A stretch of 64,000 bases of DNA from Sedimentitalea todarodis (GCF_032595355.1 NZ_JASMWN010000017.1:62001-126000); one strand, 5' to 3'; shown: positions 23,878 to 33,246, numbered from the stretch's first letter. Notes: generated by a model from the sequence alone, not told the origin. Numbers and translations are program-made.

Positions 23878-24473
23878 TCCAGCAACACCGGCGGCACATC
23901 GCTTGACGGGGCCGCATCCGCCGCGCGGGCATATTGGGGGGCGGGTGGTGCGATCGTGGTTTGCCAGTTGGCCGCAGTGATCCACGCAATCGCCTCGGCC
24001 AGGCGTTTGGGGCTGCTCTCGGCCCGCAACGGACGGCCGGCGATGTCCTCGGCCTCGGCAATTGGCATCAGGCGCGGCATCGAGCAGGAATCGGTGGAAT
24101 CGCAAAGATAGACCTGATCACGCGGGGCGGGGATTGCGACCACACTATTGGGCGCGAGCCAGCCCCGGGCCTGACAGCCATTTACCCCGACTGCCGGGAT
24201 GTTCAGCCCGAGAGCCAAACCGCGCGCCGCAGAGACCGCAATGCGGATGCCGGTAAAATTGCCGGGGCCGACCCCGACGCCGATTGCGGTGAGATCTGAC
24301 CAGGCTTTGCCGCCTGCATCCAGCACGTCATGGAGCAAGGGCATCAGGCGCTCGGCCTGCCCGCGTTGCATTGCTTCGAGCCGGGTGACAGTCACGCGCC
24401 CGCCGGACAGCAATGCGGCCGCGCAATGCGCGGCCGACGTATCGAATGCCAGAAACGTTCGGTCAGACGGCAA
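23874..24473 (-). CDS. tsaB: tRNA threonylcarbamoyladenosine biosynthesis protein TsaB
   Basis: A 199-residue ASKHA-fold protein that partners TsaD in t6A modification of ANN-decoding tRNAs. It shows LAFDTSAAHCAAAL, GVGPGNFTGIRIAVSAARGLA and the shortened TsaB C-terminus. It overlaps the nfuA end by 11 nt and rimI by 4 nt, giving the usual compact tsaB-rimI arrangement. Confidence 0.95.
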   Translation of the reverse strand: MPSDRTFLAFDTSAAHCAAALLSGGRVTVTRLEAMQRGQAERLMPLLHDVLDAGGKAWSDLTAIGVGVGPGNFTGIRIAVSAARGLALGLNIPAVGVNGCQARGWLAPNSVVAIPAPRDQVYLCDSTDSCSMPRLMPIAEAEDIAGRPLRAESSPKRLAEAIAWITAANWQTTIAPPAPQYARAADAAPSSDVPPVLLD

Positions 24474-25026
24474 CCGGGCGCACCTCGGTCACCTCGGGGA
24501 TATAGTGGCGCAGCAGGTTCTCGATGCCCATCTTCAACGTCAGCGTCGATGACGGGCAGCCCGCGCAGGCGCCCTGCATGTGCAGATAGACGACACCGCG
24601 TTCAAAGCCGTGGAACGTGATGTCACCGCCATCCTGTGCCACAGCAGGGCGCACCCGGCTGTCCAGCAATTCCTTGATCTGGTTGACGATCTCGGCATCC
24701 TCGCCGCTGTGTTCCGCATGGCCCGAGGCGGCCTGCTCGCCACTGTCGATGATCGGCTGACCGGACTGGTAGTGCTCCATCACCGCGCCAAGAATTGCGG
24801 GTTTCACGTGATCCCATTCGACACCATCTTCTTTGGTGACGGTAACGAAGTCATTGCCAAAGAACACGCCGGTGACACCCTGCACCGCAAAAATGCGCTG
24901 TGCCAGCGGGGATTTTCCGGCCGTTTCGGCGGACGGGAAATCGGCGGTTCCGGTGTCCAGTACGGTTTGACCCGGCAGGAATTTCAAGGTTGCGGGGTTC
25001 GGTGTGGATTCGGTCTGGATGAACAT
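24463..25026 (-). CDS. nfuA: NifU/NfuA-type iron-sulfur cluster carrier
   Basis: A 187-residue Fe-S carrier with an N-terminal Nfu_N domain (MFIQTESTPNPATLKFLPG) and a C-terminal NifU domain whose C154 and C157 (CAGC) hold the [4Fe-4S] cluster. The segment RPAVAQDGGDITFHGF is typical. It delivers clusters to client enzymes and is the first of the nfuA-tsaB-rimI run. Confidence 0.95.
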   Translation of the reverse strand: MFIQTESTPNPATLKFLPGQTVLDTGTADFPSAETAGKSPLAQRIFAVQGVTGVFFGNDFVTVTKEDGVEWDHVKPAILGAVMEHYQSGQPIIDSGEQAASGHAEHSGEDAEIVNQIKELLDSRVRPAVAQDGGDITFHGFERGVVYLHMQGACAGCPSSTLTLKMGIENLLRHYIPEVTEVRPVAV

Positions 25027-25141
25027 GGCATAGCTCCGATTGCGTCTATTGGATATGCGCCCGGGGCGGGATCAAGTCAAGGTTTGGAATGGTTCTAAAA
25101 TGCGCGCGCCGTACAACCGACGCGCTGTGAAACAAAAAAGC

Positions 25142-25597
25142 TCAGGTAATCGCCTCCAGTTGTTCCTTGCTCAGATCGCCGGGCACGATGGTGATTGGAA
25201 TCGGTAAGGAGCCGGAGGACCGCGCCATCTGCGACACCAGCGGGCCGGGGCCCTTCTTGTCGGTGCCCGCGCCGAGGACAAGAACGCCGATTTCGGGGTC
25301 TTCCTTGACCTGTGCAATGATCTCGGACACGGCCTCGCCCTCGCGGATCACCAGTTCCGGGTCGACACCCTGCCGGTCACGCATCCATTTGGCAAAGACT
25401 TCGAAATGCGCATGTATGCGCTCGCGCGATTCTTCGCGCATCACTTCGCTGACGCCGATCCAGTGGTTGAACTCATCCGGGGGAATGACCGACAGGATGG
25501 CGACACCGCCACCGGTATGCGCCGCCCGCATCGCTGCGAAACGCATCGCATTCAGGCATTCGCGGCTGTCGTCCAGTACCACAAGAAACTTGCGCAT
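25142..25597 (-). CDS. Universal stress protein
   Basis: A 151-residue single UspA domain protein. It begins MRKFLVVLDDSRECLNAMRF and has a G-x-G-type ATP loop near the C-terminus (LVLGAGTDKKGPGPLVS), a little different from the classical G2xG9xGS/T. It may bind ATP. It sits downstream of ilvE in the same direction with a 56-bp gap. Confidence 0.9.
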   Translation of the reverse strand: MRKFLVVLDDSRECLNAMRFAAMRAAHTGGGVAILSVIPPDEFNHWIGVSEVMREESRERIHAHFEVFAKWMRDRQGVDPELVIREGEAVSEIIAQVKEDPEIGVLVLGAGTDKKGPGPLVSQMARSSGSLPIPITIVPGDLSKEQLEAIT

Positions 25598-25653
25598 CGC
25601 GATATTCTCCCTTGATGGCGATCATGACTCAGCGGCGGCGCGCTGGCAATCCG

Positions 25654-26523
25654 CTAGGTGGCGGCGTCCGAAGCGGCCCAGTCCCAATACATGTCGCGCA
25701 ATCGCTGTGCCACCGGTCCGGCCTGATATTGCGTATCGTCAAAGGCGGTTACCGGCGTGATCTTGGACATATTGCCGGTCATGAACACCTCGTCCGCCTG
25801 CTGGAAATCATCAAAGCTCAGGATGGTTTCATGGATCGGAACGCCATCGGCCCTGAGGTTGGTGATATGGCGCGCGCGGGTGATACCGGCGAGGAACGTC
25901 CCGTTCGGAATGGGGGTGAACACTTCACCGTCGCGCACCATGAAGATGTTTGCCGTCGCCGTTTCCGCCACATTGCCCATAACGTCTGCGACGAGGGCAT
26001 TGGCAAAACCCTTGCTGCGGGCCTCGACCAGCATGCGGGCGTTGTTGGGATAGAGACAGCCGGCCTTGGCATTGACGACCGCATCCTCGAGCACCGGGCG
26101 GCGAAACCGCGTGCGGGTCAGGGTTGCGGTCGCGGTAGGCGGGGCAAAGGGAATCTCTTCGAGGCAAATGGCGAACCCGGTCTTTTCGGGCTGTGGCACG
26201 ATCGCGGTCAGGTCGCCATCGATGCCCCAGTACATGGGGCGAATATAGACCGCGGCCTCCTTGCCATATGCCGCCAATCCCTCGCGGGTGATCGCGATCA
26301 TCTCGTCGGTGCTGACGGTTGGTGTCAGCATCAGCGCATGGGCGGACCGGTTTACCCGTTCGCAATGGGCCCGCAGATCCGGTGTCAGCCCTTTCACCAT
26401 CCGCGCCCCGTCGAACACGCCGCTACCCAGCCAGGCGCCATGATCGGCGGCCCGCATGATCGGCACATCGCGGTCCTGCCAGGTGCCGTTGAAGTAAGTG
26501 CGGATGTTGCTGCCGGTCGCCAT
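25654..26523 (-). CDS. ilvE: Branched-chain amino acid aminotransferase (class IV)
   Basis: A 289-residue fold-type IV PLP aminotransferase. The PLP lysine is K153 in NAKAGCLYPNNARML. IRTYFNGTWQ at the start and YIRPMYWG are typical of the branched-chain type. It transaminates valine, leucine and isoleucine. The ATG at 26523 is used because the family starts here; open frame upstream to 26583 has no support. D-amino acid transaminase is a less likely alternative. Confidence 0.88.
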   Translation of the reverse strand: MATGSNIRTYFNGTWQDRDVPIMRAADHGAWLGSGVFDGARMVKGLTPDLRAHCERVNRSAHALMLTPTVSTDEMIAITREGLAAYGKEAAVYIRPMYWGIDGDLTAIVPQPEKTGFAICLEEIPFAPPTATATLTRTRFRRPVLEDAVVNAKAGCLYPNNARMLVEARSKGFANALVADVMGNVAETATANIFMVRDGEVFTPIPNGTFLAGITRARHITNLRADGVPIHETILSFDDFQQADEVFMTGNMSKITPVTAFDDTQYQAGPVAQRLRDMYWDWAASDAAT

Positions 26524-26739
26524 AGTCTTTGTCCTCTGTCTGGCGCGGACCCTAGGCGCGCTCAGAACGGGCGTCCAGACCATATCTCGGCGCAGCGCGG
26601 GCAGGCGGCCCGCAGGATCAGCGCCCGATGGGCGAAACGCGATGCATGCGGAAGTCTATCTGGTCAGAAACCTGCATTTGCGCTTTGCTTACGACATGAT
26701 CCCGCTCCGCCGGGGTCATGCATCAAACGGGAGGATCTC

Positions 26740-27177
26740 ATGTCACAAAAGTATTCGGGGGGATGCGAGCATGTTCACACACATGCCGATCACGACCCTA
26801 TCGACAACCACACCTGTCACTGTTCGGTCTGCAAGAGTGTCACCGGTCAGCCGACCACCCACGTCGCGTTTTTCAATCACGATGATGTGGTCGTTGACCA
26901 TCCGGAAGAGTTGAACCGGCAACCCTTCAACGCAAACAACCCGGACGGCCCGCTCGAACTCTGCACCTGCAAGGACTGCGGCACGCCGATCATGCTGGAC
27001 GACAAACAGAACCGCATCCGCGCGATCGTCCCGAACCTGATGGGGTATGCCGATGCGTTTCCGGCAGCGACCTATCATGCGTTCTATGACGCGGCGGCCG
27101 GTGTCGCCCGTCCCAGCGACGGGCGGCCTGTACATGAAGGTCTGCGACCGGAATTTGTCTGGCCGCAAGGCTCCTGA
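26740..27177 (+). CDS. GFA family (glutathione-dependent formaldehyde-activating-like) protein
   Basis: A 145-residue zinc protein of the GFA family. Ligand motifs CHCSVCKS and CTCKDCGTPI are present, but the first C-x-C seen in the family is replaced by a His-rich segment (CEHVHTHADHD). Most family members have no proven formaldehyde activity. A strong GGGAGG precedes the ATG. It is divergent from ilvE; the 216-bp gap has an imperfect inverted repeat (ATGATCCCG with CGGGGTCAT) about 20 bp before the gene. Confidence 0.82.
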   Translation: MSQKYSGGCEHVHTHADHDPIDNHTCHCSVCKSVTGQPTTHVAFFNHDDVVVDHPEELNRQPFNANNPDGPLELCTCKDCGTPIMLDDKQNRIRAIVPNLMGYADAFPAATYHAFYDAAAGVARPSDGRPVHEGLRPEFVWPQGS

Positions 27178-27392
27178 CATACCGACCCAAGGGCCCGTAG
27201 CCGGCCTCGGAGAAGCTGCACCGGCTGACGCCGGGGCAGCTGTTCTGCATGCAGGAGGCCATGCGCTGACTGCATGGCGGCAAGACCCCGATGGACGTAG
27301 ATATCGCTAACAGTCCTTCATAGATCCCCTTCATGAAACGACACGACGGCTTGTTCAACGAACGATGACCGTCAACATGAAGGACAAACAAG

Positions 27393-27617
27393 ATGAACTA
27401 CGCACAGACTTCGCCTCTCGAAGGCTTTGGCCTGAGACGCCGAATGCGCGGTTTGATTACCGCGTTCAAAACCGCGCGCGCCCGGCGCGCTGCATTCGAC
27501 CGCGCCTATACGGAATTGCGGTCACTGGACGATCGGGAACTGATGGACCTCGGGCTGAGCCGTTCGGATTTTGTCGATCTCGCCGAGGCAGAAGCCAACA
27601 AGGTTGTGCCGATCTGA
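27393..27617 (+). CDS. DUF1127 domain small protein
   Basis: A 74-residue basic protein ending in the DUF1127 motif (ELRSLDDRELMDLGLSRSDF). DUF1127 proteins are abundant in alphaproteobacteria; some bind RNA and affect small-RNA turnover and stress. An AAGGAC ribosome site lies upstream. It stands alone between the GFA gene and rplO. The gaps on each side (27178-27392 and 27618-27854) hold no gene that I can support. Confidence 0.88.
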   Translation: MNYAQTSPLEGFGLRRRMRGLITAFKTARARRAAFDRAYTELRSLDDRELMDLGLSRSDFVDLAEAEANKVVPI

Positions 27618-27854
27618 AGAACCGGCCCATCCCCTTGCCCTCATGGACGGGCAGTACGGTTGGGGCGGGCCGCGCTGGTGATGGCAGCGGGCATCGGCGC
27701 TCACGCCATGCGGGCAACTTCATGTCTTGAACCGTTCGCGCTCCTCGCCTATACGCCCCCGGTGGGCTGATGCAGTCCGCACGACTCAGACATGAAACGC
27801 CGCGTTTGACCGCTCCCGTCGCTGGGGGTCATTTCCGGCAAAAGGAGAAGCGAC

Positions 27855-28328
27855 ATGAAATTGCATGAATTGCACGACAATGACGGCGCAACCAAAAAGC
27901 GCAAGCGCGTTGGACGTGGTCCGGGCTCGGGCACGGGCAAGACCGGTGGCCGTGGTATCAAGGGCCAGAAATCCCGTTCGGGTGTGGCGATCAATGGCTA
28001 CGAAGGCGGCCAGATGCCGCTCTACCAGCGCCTGCCAAAGCGCGGATTCAACAAGCCGAACCGCAAGTCTTTCGCAGTGGTGAACCTTGGCCTGATCCAG
28101 AAATTCATCGACGCCAAGAAGCTCCACGCAGGCAGCGCGATCACCGAAGACGCGTTGATTGCCAGCGGTTTGGTGCGCCGCAAACTTGACGGTATCCGGG
28201 TTCTGGCCAAGGGCGATATCACCTCCAAGGTGACGCTCGAAGTCACCGGCGCCAGCAAGTCGGCCATCGAAGCGGTCGAGAAAGCGGGCGGCTCGCTGAC
28301 GGTCACGAAAGCGATCGCAGCAGAATAA
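27855..28328 (+). CDS. rplO: 50S ribosomal protein L15
   Basis: A 157-residue L15 with the conserved basic glycine-rich N-terminus (MKLHELHDNDGATKKRKRVG) and GRGIKGQKSRSG. A strong AAGGAG precedes the ATG. It opens the visible end of the spc operon, but rpmD and rpsE, which normally lie just upstream, are absent here. Confidence 0.98.
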   Translation: MKLHELHDNDGATKKRKRVGRGPGSGTGKTGGRGIKGQKSRSGVAINGYEGGQMPLYQRLPKRGFNKPNRKSFAVVNLGLIQKFIDAKKLHAGSAITEDALIASGLVRRKLDGIRVLAKGDITSKVTLEVTGASKSAIEAVEKAGGSLTVTKAIAAE

Positions 28329-28378
28329 CGGGTTGTGAGCGGCGCATATGCCGCTTACATAAACCTCAGTTTTCCAAG

Positions 28379-28414
28379 ACGCCGCCCGAGCCGGAGAACG
28401 GCCACGGGCGGCGT
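28379..28414 (+). terminator. GC-rich hairpin between rplO and secY
   Basis: ACGCCGCCCG (28379-28388) pairs perfectly with CGGGCGGCGT (28405-28414). No T-run follows, so partial attenuation or mRNA processing is more likely than full termination. A smaller AGCGGC/GCCGCT hairpin lies just after the rplO stop. Confidence 0.5.
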
Positions 28415-28436
28415 TGTCATAAAAGAGACCCCATTC

Positions 28437-29807
28437 ATGGTATCAGCAGCAGAGCAAATGGCGGCAAACACCAGTTGGTCCGCGCTCGGCAAGGCGACGG
28501 ATCTTCGGAACCGCATCCTGTTCACCCTCGGGCTTTTGATCGTCTATCGGCTTGGCACATTCATCCCGGTTCCCGGCATCGACGGCATCGCCCTGCGCGA
28601 GTTCATGGAACAGGCCGGGCAGGGGATCGGTGGAATGGTGTCCATGTTCACCGGTGGCGCTCTGGGACGAATGGGAATTTTTGCTCTCGGGATCATGCCC
28701 TATATCAGCGCGTCGATCATCGTACAGCTGATGACCGCGATGGTGCCGCAGCTCGAACAGCTTAAGAAAGAGGGCGAACAGGGCCGCAAGAAGATCAACC
28801 AGTATACCCGCTACGGCACGGTGCTGCTGGCGACGGTTCAGGCCTATGGTCTCGCGGTGTCGCTGGAATCTGGCGAGTTGGCGCATGATCCGGGACTGTT
28901 CTTCCGCATGTCCACCATGATCACGCTGGTCGGGGGCACAATGTTCCTGATGTGGCTGGGTGAACAGATCACTGCACGCGGCATCGGCAACGGTATCTCC
29001 TTGATCATCTTTGTCGGTATTGTGGCCGAAATCCCGGCCGCCATCGCACAATTCCTTGCAAGCGGCCGCTCCGGCGCAGTCAGCCCCGCAGTGATCGTCG
29101 GCGTGATCGTGATGATCATGGTGGTGATCACCTTCGTGGTGTTCATGGAGCGCGCCCTGCGCAAAATCCACATCCAGTATCCGCGCCGCCAGGTCGGCAT
29201 GAAGGTCTACGACGGAGGCTCGTCGCACCTGCCGGTCAAGGTCAACCCCGCCGGTGTGATCCCCGCGATCTTTGCCAGTTCGCTGCTCTTGCTGCCGGTG
29301 ACGATTTCAACCTTCTCGCAAGGCTCCGCAAGTGGTCCGGTGATGTCCTGGCTGCTGGCGAATTTTGGCCCCGGTCAACCGCTCTATTTGTTGTTCTTCG
29401 TGTCGATGATCGTGTTCTTTGCCTATTTCTACACCTTCAATGTCTCGTTCAAACCGGATGATGTGGCCGACAATCTCAAGAACCAGAATGGCTTTGTGCC
29501 CGGCATCCGCCCCGGCAAGAAAACCGCGGAGTATCTGGAATACGTGGTGAACCGGGTGCTGGTCGTCGGGTCTGCCTATCTCGCTGCGGTCTGTTTGCTG
29601 CCGGAGATCTTGCGTGCGCAGTTTGCCATCCCGTTCTACTTTGGCGGCACCTCGCTGTTGATCGTGGTCAGCGTGACCATGGATACCATCCAGCAGGCCC
29701 AGAGCCACCTTCTGGCGCATCAGTACGAGGGTCTGATTGAAAAGTCGCAGCTTCGTGGCCGCAGCGGCGGCAAGAAACGGACCAAGCGGGGTCCGGCGCG
29801 CAGATGA
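28437..29807 (+). CDS. secY: Preprotein translocase subunit SecY
   Basis: A 456-residue channel subunit of the Sec translocon with ten hydrophobic segments. Landmarks are RLGTFIPVPGID, GIMPYISASIIVQL and the C-terminal cytoplasmic loop. The ATG at 28437 (MVSAAEQMAANTSWSALG) gives the family length; open frame back to 28335 crosses the intergenic hairpin and is not coding. The stop overlaps adk (ATGA). Confidence 0.98.
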   Translation: MVSAAEQMAANTSWSALGKATDLRNRILFTLGLLIVYRLGTFIPVPGIDGIALREFMEQAGQGIGGMVSMFTGGALGRMGIFALGIMPYISASIIVQLMTAMVPQLEQLKKEGEQGRKKINQYTRYGTVLLATVQAYGLAVSLESGELAHDPGLFFRMSTMITLVGGTMFLMWLGEQITARGIGNGISLIIFVGIVAEIPAAIAQFLASGRSGAVSPAVIVGVIVMIMVVITFVVFMERALRKIHIQYPRRQVGMKVYDGGSSHLPVKVNPAGVIPAIFASSLLLLPVTISTFSQGSASGPVMSWLLANFGPGQPLYLLFFVSMIVFFAYFYTFNVSFKPDDVADNLKNQNGFVPGIRPGKKTAEYLEYVVNRVLVVGSAYLAAVCLLPEILRAQFAIPFYFGGTSLLIVVSVTMDTIQQAQSHLLAHQYEGLIEKSQLRGRSGGKKRTKRGPARR

Positions 29808-30457
29808 ACATCATTCTGCTTGGCCCGCCGGGGGCGGGCAAGGGTACCCAGGCCCGCCAACTGGTCGAAACCCGTGGCATGGTACAGCTCAGCACTGGCG
29901 ATATGTTGCGCGAAGCCAAGGACAGCGGCACCGAGATGGGCAAGATCGTTGCCGATGTGATGGCGCGCGGAGAGTTGGTCACGGACGAGATCGTGATCGG
30001 CCTGATCCGGGAAAAGCTGGAAGCAGGCGAGGGGACAGGGTTCATTTTTGATGGCTTCCCCCGCACGCTGGCGCAGGCCGACGCGCTTGGCGAATTGCTC
30101 AAGTCCACCGGTCAGACGCTGGATGCCGTGATCGAGATGCAGGTTGACGACGACGCGCTGGTGGCGCGGATCACCGCGCGCTCGACCTGCGGTGGCTGCG
30201 GCGAAGTCTATAATGACATCACCAAGCCCCAGCCGGCAGATGGCAAATGCTCCAACTGCGGCGCCTCCGATTTCCAACGCCGGGCGGATGACAACGAAGA
30301 GTCGCTGCGCACCCGGCTGATGGAATACTACAAGAAAACCTCGCCGCTGATTGGCTACTACTATGCCAGGGACCTGCTGGCGACGGTGGATGGGCTGGGT
30401 GAAATATCAGACGTGCAGGGCGCGATTGCCAAGGCTCTGGATCAGGTTCGCCCTTGA
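29804..30457 (+). CDS. adk: Adenylate kinase, zinc-LID type
   Basis: A 217-residue long-form adenylate kinase interconverting ATP, AMP and ADP. The P-loop GPPGAGKGT is at 7-15. The LID domain has four cysteines (C129, C132, C149, C152) in a zinc-ribbon arrangement, unlike the metal-free enterobacterial form. It is co-translated with secY through a 4-nt overlap. Confidence 0.98.
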   Translation: MNIILLGPPGAGKGTQARQLVETRGMVQLSTGDMLREAKDSGTEMGKIVADVMARGELVTDEIVIGLIREKLEAGEGTGFIFDGFPRTLAQADALGELLKSTGQTLDAVIEMQVDDDALVARITARSTCGGCGEVYNDITKPQPADGKCSNCGASDFQRRADDNEESLRTRLMEYYKKTSPLIGYYYARDLLATVDGLGEISDVQGAIAKALDQVRP

Positions 30458-30749
30458 TCCAGAACCGCATCGGGACGGGAAGCCAATGCCGTGCGACAGA
30501 ATCGTTTCCGTGCATTCTGCAGAGAGCTTGCAGCCTGAATTCACAACCCGTCAATCAACGCTTGACGCCCCTTCGAAAACGCCATACCCACCCCCATCTC
30601 GCAAGGGAATCAATGGTGCCGACCGGATTCGTCCGATCTGTGCAGACCACCTCAAAAGAATGCTGGGCCCGATGGCGACACTGCCAAGGCCAAGCGTTGT
30701 GAAAAAAGGGTCTGGAGTTACGGACCCGCAACGAAAAGGAAAGTGACAC

Positions 30750-31118
30750 GTGGCACGTATTGCCGGCGTAAATATCCCGACTGCCAAGCGGGTTCCAATC
30801 GCCCTCACCTATATTACCGGAATTGGCAACACGACCGCCAAAGCCATTTGCGAAGGCGTCGGTATCGACATGGCACGTCGTGTCAACGAGTTGACCGACA
30901 GTGAGATCCTGCAGATCCGCGAGTTCATCGATGCCAACCTGAGCGTCGAAGGCGACCTGCGCCGTGAGACCCAGATGAACATCAAGCGTCTGATGGACCT
31001 TGGCTGCTACCGCGGTCTGCGTCATCGCCGGAACCTGCCTGTCCGTGGACAGCGGACCCACACCAACGCTCGCACCCGCAAAGGCCCCGCAAAGGCCATT
31101 GCCGGCAAGAAGAAATAG
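30750..31118 (+). CDS. rpsM: 30S ribosomal protein S13
   Basis: A 122-residue S13 beginning with GTG (MARIAGVNIPTAKRV) after an AAAGGAAAG ribosome site. The C-terminal basic tail GQRTHTNARTRKGPAKAIAG is intact. The 292-bp gap from adk holds no gene; a GGGTC/GACCC hairpin lies at about 30707-30727, just before the ribosome site, and a possible -35 TTGACG is at 30562-30567. Confidence 0.98.
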   Translation: MARIAGVNIPTAKRVPIALTYITGIGNTTAKAICEGVGIDMARRVNELTDSEILQIREFIDANLSVEGDLRRETQMNIKRLMDLGCYRGLRHRRNLPVRGQRTHTNARTRKGPAKAIAGKKK

Positions 31119-31130
31119 GGGGTCTGATCA

Positions 31131-31520
31131 ATGGCACGCGAAAAGGTTCGTACCAAGAAAAAAGAGCGCAAGAACATCGCCGCCGGTGTGGCGCATGTGA
31201 ACAGCAGCTTCAACAACACCAAGATCCTGATTTCCGACGTTCAGGGCAACGCGATTGCATGGTCGTCGGCTGGCACCATGGGGTTCAAGGGATCGCGTAA
31301 ATCGACCCCTTACGCGGCTCAGATGGCCGCCGAGGATGCAGGCAAGAAAGCCCAGGATCACGGCGTCAAGACGCTGGAAGTCGAAGTGCAGGGCCCGGGT
31401 TCTGGCCGCGAAAGCGCGCTGCGTGCGCTGGCGGCTGTCGGGTTCAATATCACGTCGATCCGCGACGTGACCCCGATGGCACATAACGGCTGCCGCCCGC
31501 CAAAGCGCCGCCGCGTCTGA
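31131..31520 (+). CDS. rpsK: 30S ribosomal protein S11
   Basis: A 129-residue S11 with the family core (HVNSSFNNTKILISDVQGNA) and the C-terminal NGCRPPKRRRV. It lies 12 bp after rpsM in the alpha operon. Confidence 0.98.
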   Translation: MAREKVRTKKKERKNIAAGVAHVNSSFNNTKILISDVQGNAIAWSSAGTMGFKGSRKSTPYAAQMAAEDAGKKAQDHGVKTLEVEVQGPGSGRESALRALAAVGFNITSIRDVTPMAHNGCRPPKRRRV

Positions 31521-31535
31521 ATACCCACAATAGGG

Positions 31536-31575
31536 CTGGGGCTGCGCGTTTTCGCACGGCCCCAGTTTCTCATTT
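31536..31575 (+). terminator. Terminator-like hairpin between rpsK and rpoA
   Basis: CTGGGGC (31536-31542) pairs with GCCCCAG (31559-31565), with an inner TGCG/CGCA extension, followed by TTTCTCATTTT. It is inside the operon, so it probably attenuates transcription to set the ratio of ribosomal proteins to RNA polymerase alpha. Confidence 0.6.
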
Positions 31576-31635
31576 TGAAACCTCGGGCGCCCGTATCTAT
31601 CTGGACATGGGATACAGGCAGGAATGGAGGGACAC

Positions 31636-32652
31636 ATGATCCACAAGAATTGGGCAGAGCTGATCAAGCCGACCCAGCTGGAAGTAAAGCCGGGTAACGA
31701 TCCCGCACGTCAGGCGACGGTTGTTGCCGAGCCGCTGGAACGCGGCTTTGGTTTGACGCTGGGCAATGCCCTGCGCCGTATCCTGATGAGCAGTCTGCAG
31801 GGCGCGGCCATCTCGAGCGTTCAGATCGACAATGTTCTGCACGAGTTCTCGTCGGTGGCCGGTGTGCGTGAAGACGTGACCGACATCGTTCTGAACCTCA
31901 AGGGCGTCAGCCTGCGCATGGAAGTCGAAGGGCCCAAGCGCCTTTCGATCCAGGCCAAGGGCCCTGCAGTCGTCACCGCAGCCGACATCAGCGAAAGCGC
32001 CGGGATCGAGGTTCTGAACCGTGATCACGTGATCTGTCACCTCGATGATGGCGCGGATCTATTCATGGAACTGACCGTGAATACCGGCAAGGGCTATGTC
32101 TCGGCTGAAAAGAACAAGCCCGAGGATGCACCCATCGGCCTGATCCCGATCGATGCGATCTATTCGCCGGTCAAGAAGGTCAGCTATGACGTGCAGCCGA
32201 CCCGCGAGGGCCAGGTTCTGGACTATGACAAGCTGACCATGAAGATCGAAACCGACGGGTCGCTTACCCCTGATGATGCCGTGGCCTTTGCCGCGCGCAT
32301 TCTTCAGGACCAGTTGTCGATCTTCGTCAACTTCGACGAACCTGAATCCGCTGGCCGTCAGGACGATGATGACGGGCTCGAGTTCAACCCGCTTCTGCTC
32401 AAGAAGGTGGACGAACTGGAATTGTCGGTTCGCTCGGCAAACTGCCTGAAGAACGACAACATCGTTTACATCGGCGATCTGATCCAGAAGACCGAGGCCG
32501 AGATGCTGCGCACGCCGAACTTTGGCCGCAAATCCCTGAACGAAATCAAGGAAGTGCTGTCGGGCATGGGCCTGCACCTGGGCATGGACGTCGAAGACTG
32601 GCCGCCGGACAACATCGAGGATCTGGCCAAGAAATTCGAAGACGCGTTCTAA
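31636..32652 (+). CDS. rpoA: DNA-directed RNA polymerase subunit alpha
   Basis: A 338-residue alpha subunit, the standard length for alphaproteobacteria. The N-terminal assembly domain includes ERGFGLTLGNALRRILMSS. The C-terminal domain includes LELSVRSANCLKNDNI and FGRKSLNEIKEVL, which contact UP elements and activators. GGAGG at 31626-31630 selects the ATG at 31636 (MIHKNW) over 31624. Confidence 0.98.
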   Translation: MIHKNWAELIKPTQLEVKPGNDPARQATVVAEPLERGFGLTLGNALRRILMSSLQGAAISSVQIDNVLHEFSSVAGVREDVTDIVLNLKGVSLRMEVEGPKRLSIQAKGPAVVTAADISESAGIEVLNRDHVICHLDDGADLFMELTVNTGKGYVSAEKNKPEDAPIGLIPIDAIYSPVKKVSYDVQPTREGQVLDYDKLTMKIETDGSLTPDDAVAFAARILQDQLSIFVNFDEPESAGRQDDDDGLEFNPLLLKKVDELELSVRSANCLKNDNIVYIGDLIQKTEAEMLRTPNFGRKSLNEIKEVLSGMGLHLGMDVEDWPPDNIEDLAKKFEDAF

Positions 32653-32770
32653 ACGCGTCTTCACCCCAATGCCCGCACTTGCGGGGAAGGCCGGGCAATA
32701 CCGCCCCAACAGAGCCTCTGACACGCATCAGGGGCCGTACAAAGTATAAACCTGTAGAAGGAACTAGAAA

Positions 32771-33190
32771 ATGCGTCACGCACGTGGTTACCGCCGCCTG
32801 AACCGAACACATGAGCACCGCAAGGCTCTGTTCTCGAACATGGCCGGCTCGCTCATCGAACATGAGCAGATCAAGACAACTCTGCCCAAGGCAAAAGAAC
32901 TGCGCCCGATCATCGAAAAGATGATCACGCTGGCCAAACGCGGCGACGTTCATGCCCGTCGCCAGGCCGCGTCCAAGCTGAAGGAAGAACAGTACGTCGC
33001 AAAGCTGTTCGACGTTCTGGGCCCCCGTTACAAGGACCGTCAGGGCGGTTACGTTCGGGTTCTCAAGGCTGGCTTTCGCTATGGCGACATGGCCCCGATG
33101 GCGATCATCGAATTCGTCGATCGCGACCGCGACGCCAAGGGTGCTGCCGACAAGGCGCGCATTGCCGCTGCTGAGGCCGCTGACGAGTAA
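32771..33190 (+). CDS. rplQ: 50S ribosomal protein L17
   Basis: A 139-residue L17 (MRHARGYRRLNRTHEHRKAL) with an AAGGAA ribosome site. It is the last gene of the alpha operon and is followed by a strong terminator. Confidence 0.98.
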   Translation: MRHARGYRRLNRTHEHRKALFSNMAGSLIEHEQIKTTLPKAKELRPIIEKMITLAKRGDVHARRQAASKLKEEQYVAKLFDVLGPRYKDRQGGYVRVLKAGFRYGDMAPMAIIEFVDRDRDAKGAADKARIAAAEAADE

Positions 33191-33217
33191 GACATTCCTC
33201 TGTTGAGCCGATGTTCA

Positions 33218-33246
33218 AACCCCGCCGATTCCGGCGGGGTTTTTTT
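33218..33246 (+). terminator. Intrinsic terminator of the ribosomal protein/rpoA operon
   Basis: AACCCCGCCG (33218-33227) pairs perfectly with CGGCGGGGTT (33232-33241), with a 4-nt loop and a run of seven T residues. Confidence 0.97.

Noticed and set aside
22249..24111. A 620-codon plus-strand frame
   Set aside because: Antisense to the BMP binding protein, rimI and tsaB; low-complexity Arg/His/Gly-rich translation with no motif.
25612..27177. A 521-codon frame ending with the GFA protein
   Set aside because: Only the last 145 codons from 26740, after a GGGAGG ribosome site, look like protein; the rest is antisense to ilvE.
30458..30749. Small frames between adk and rpsM as genes
   Set aside because: No ribosome site or family resemblance; the interval looks like a leader and promoter region for rpsM.
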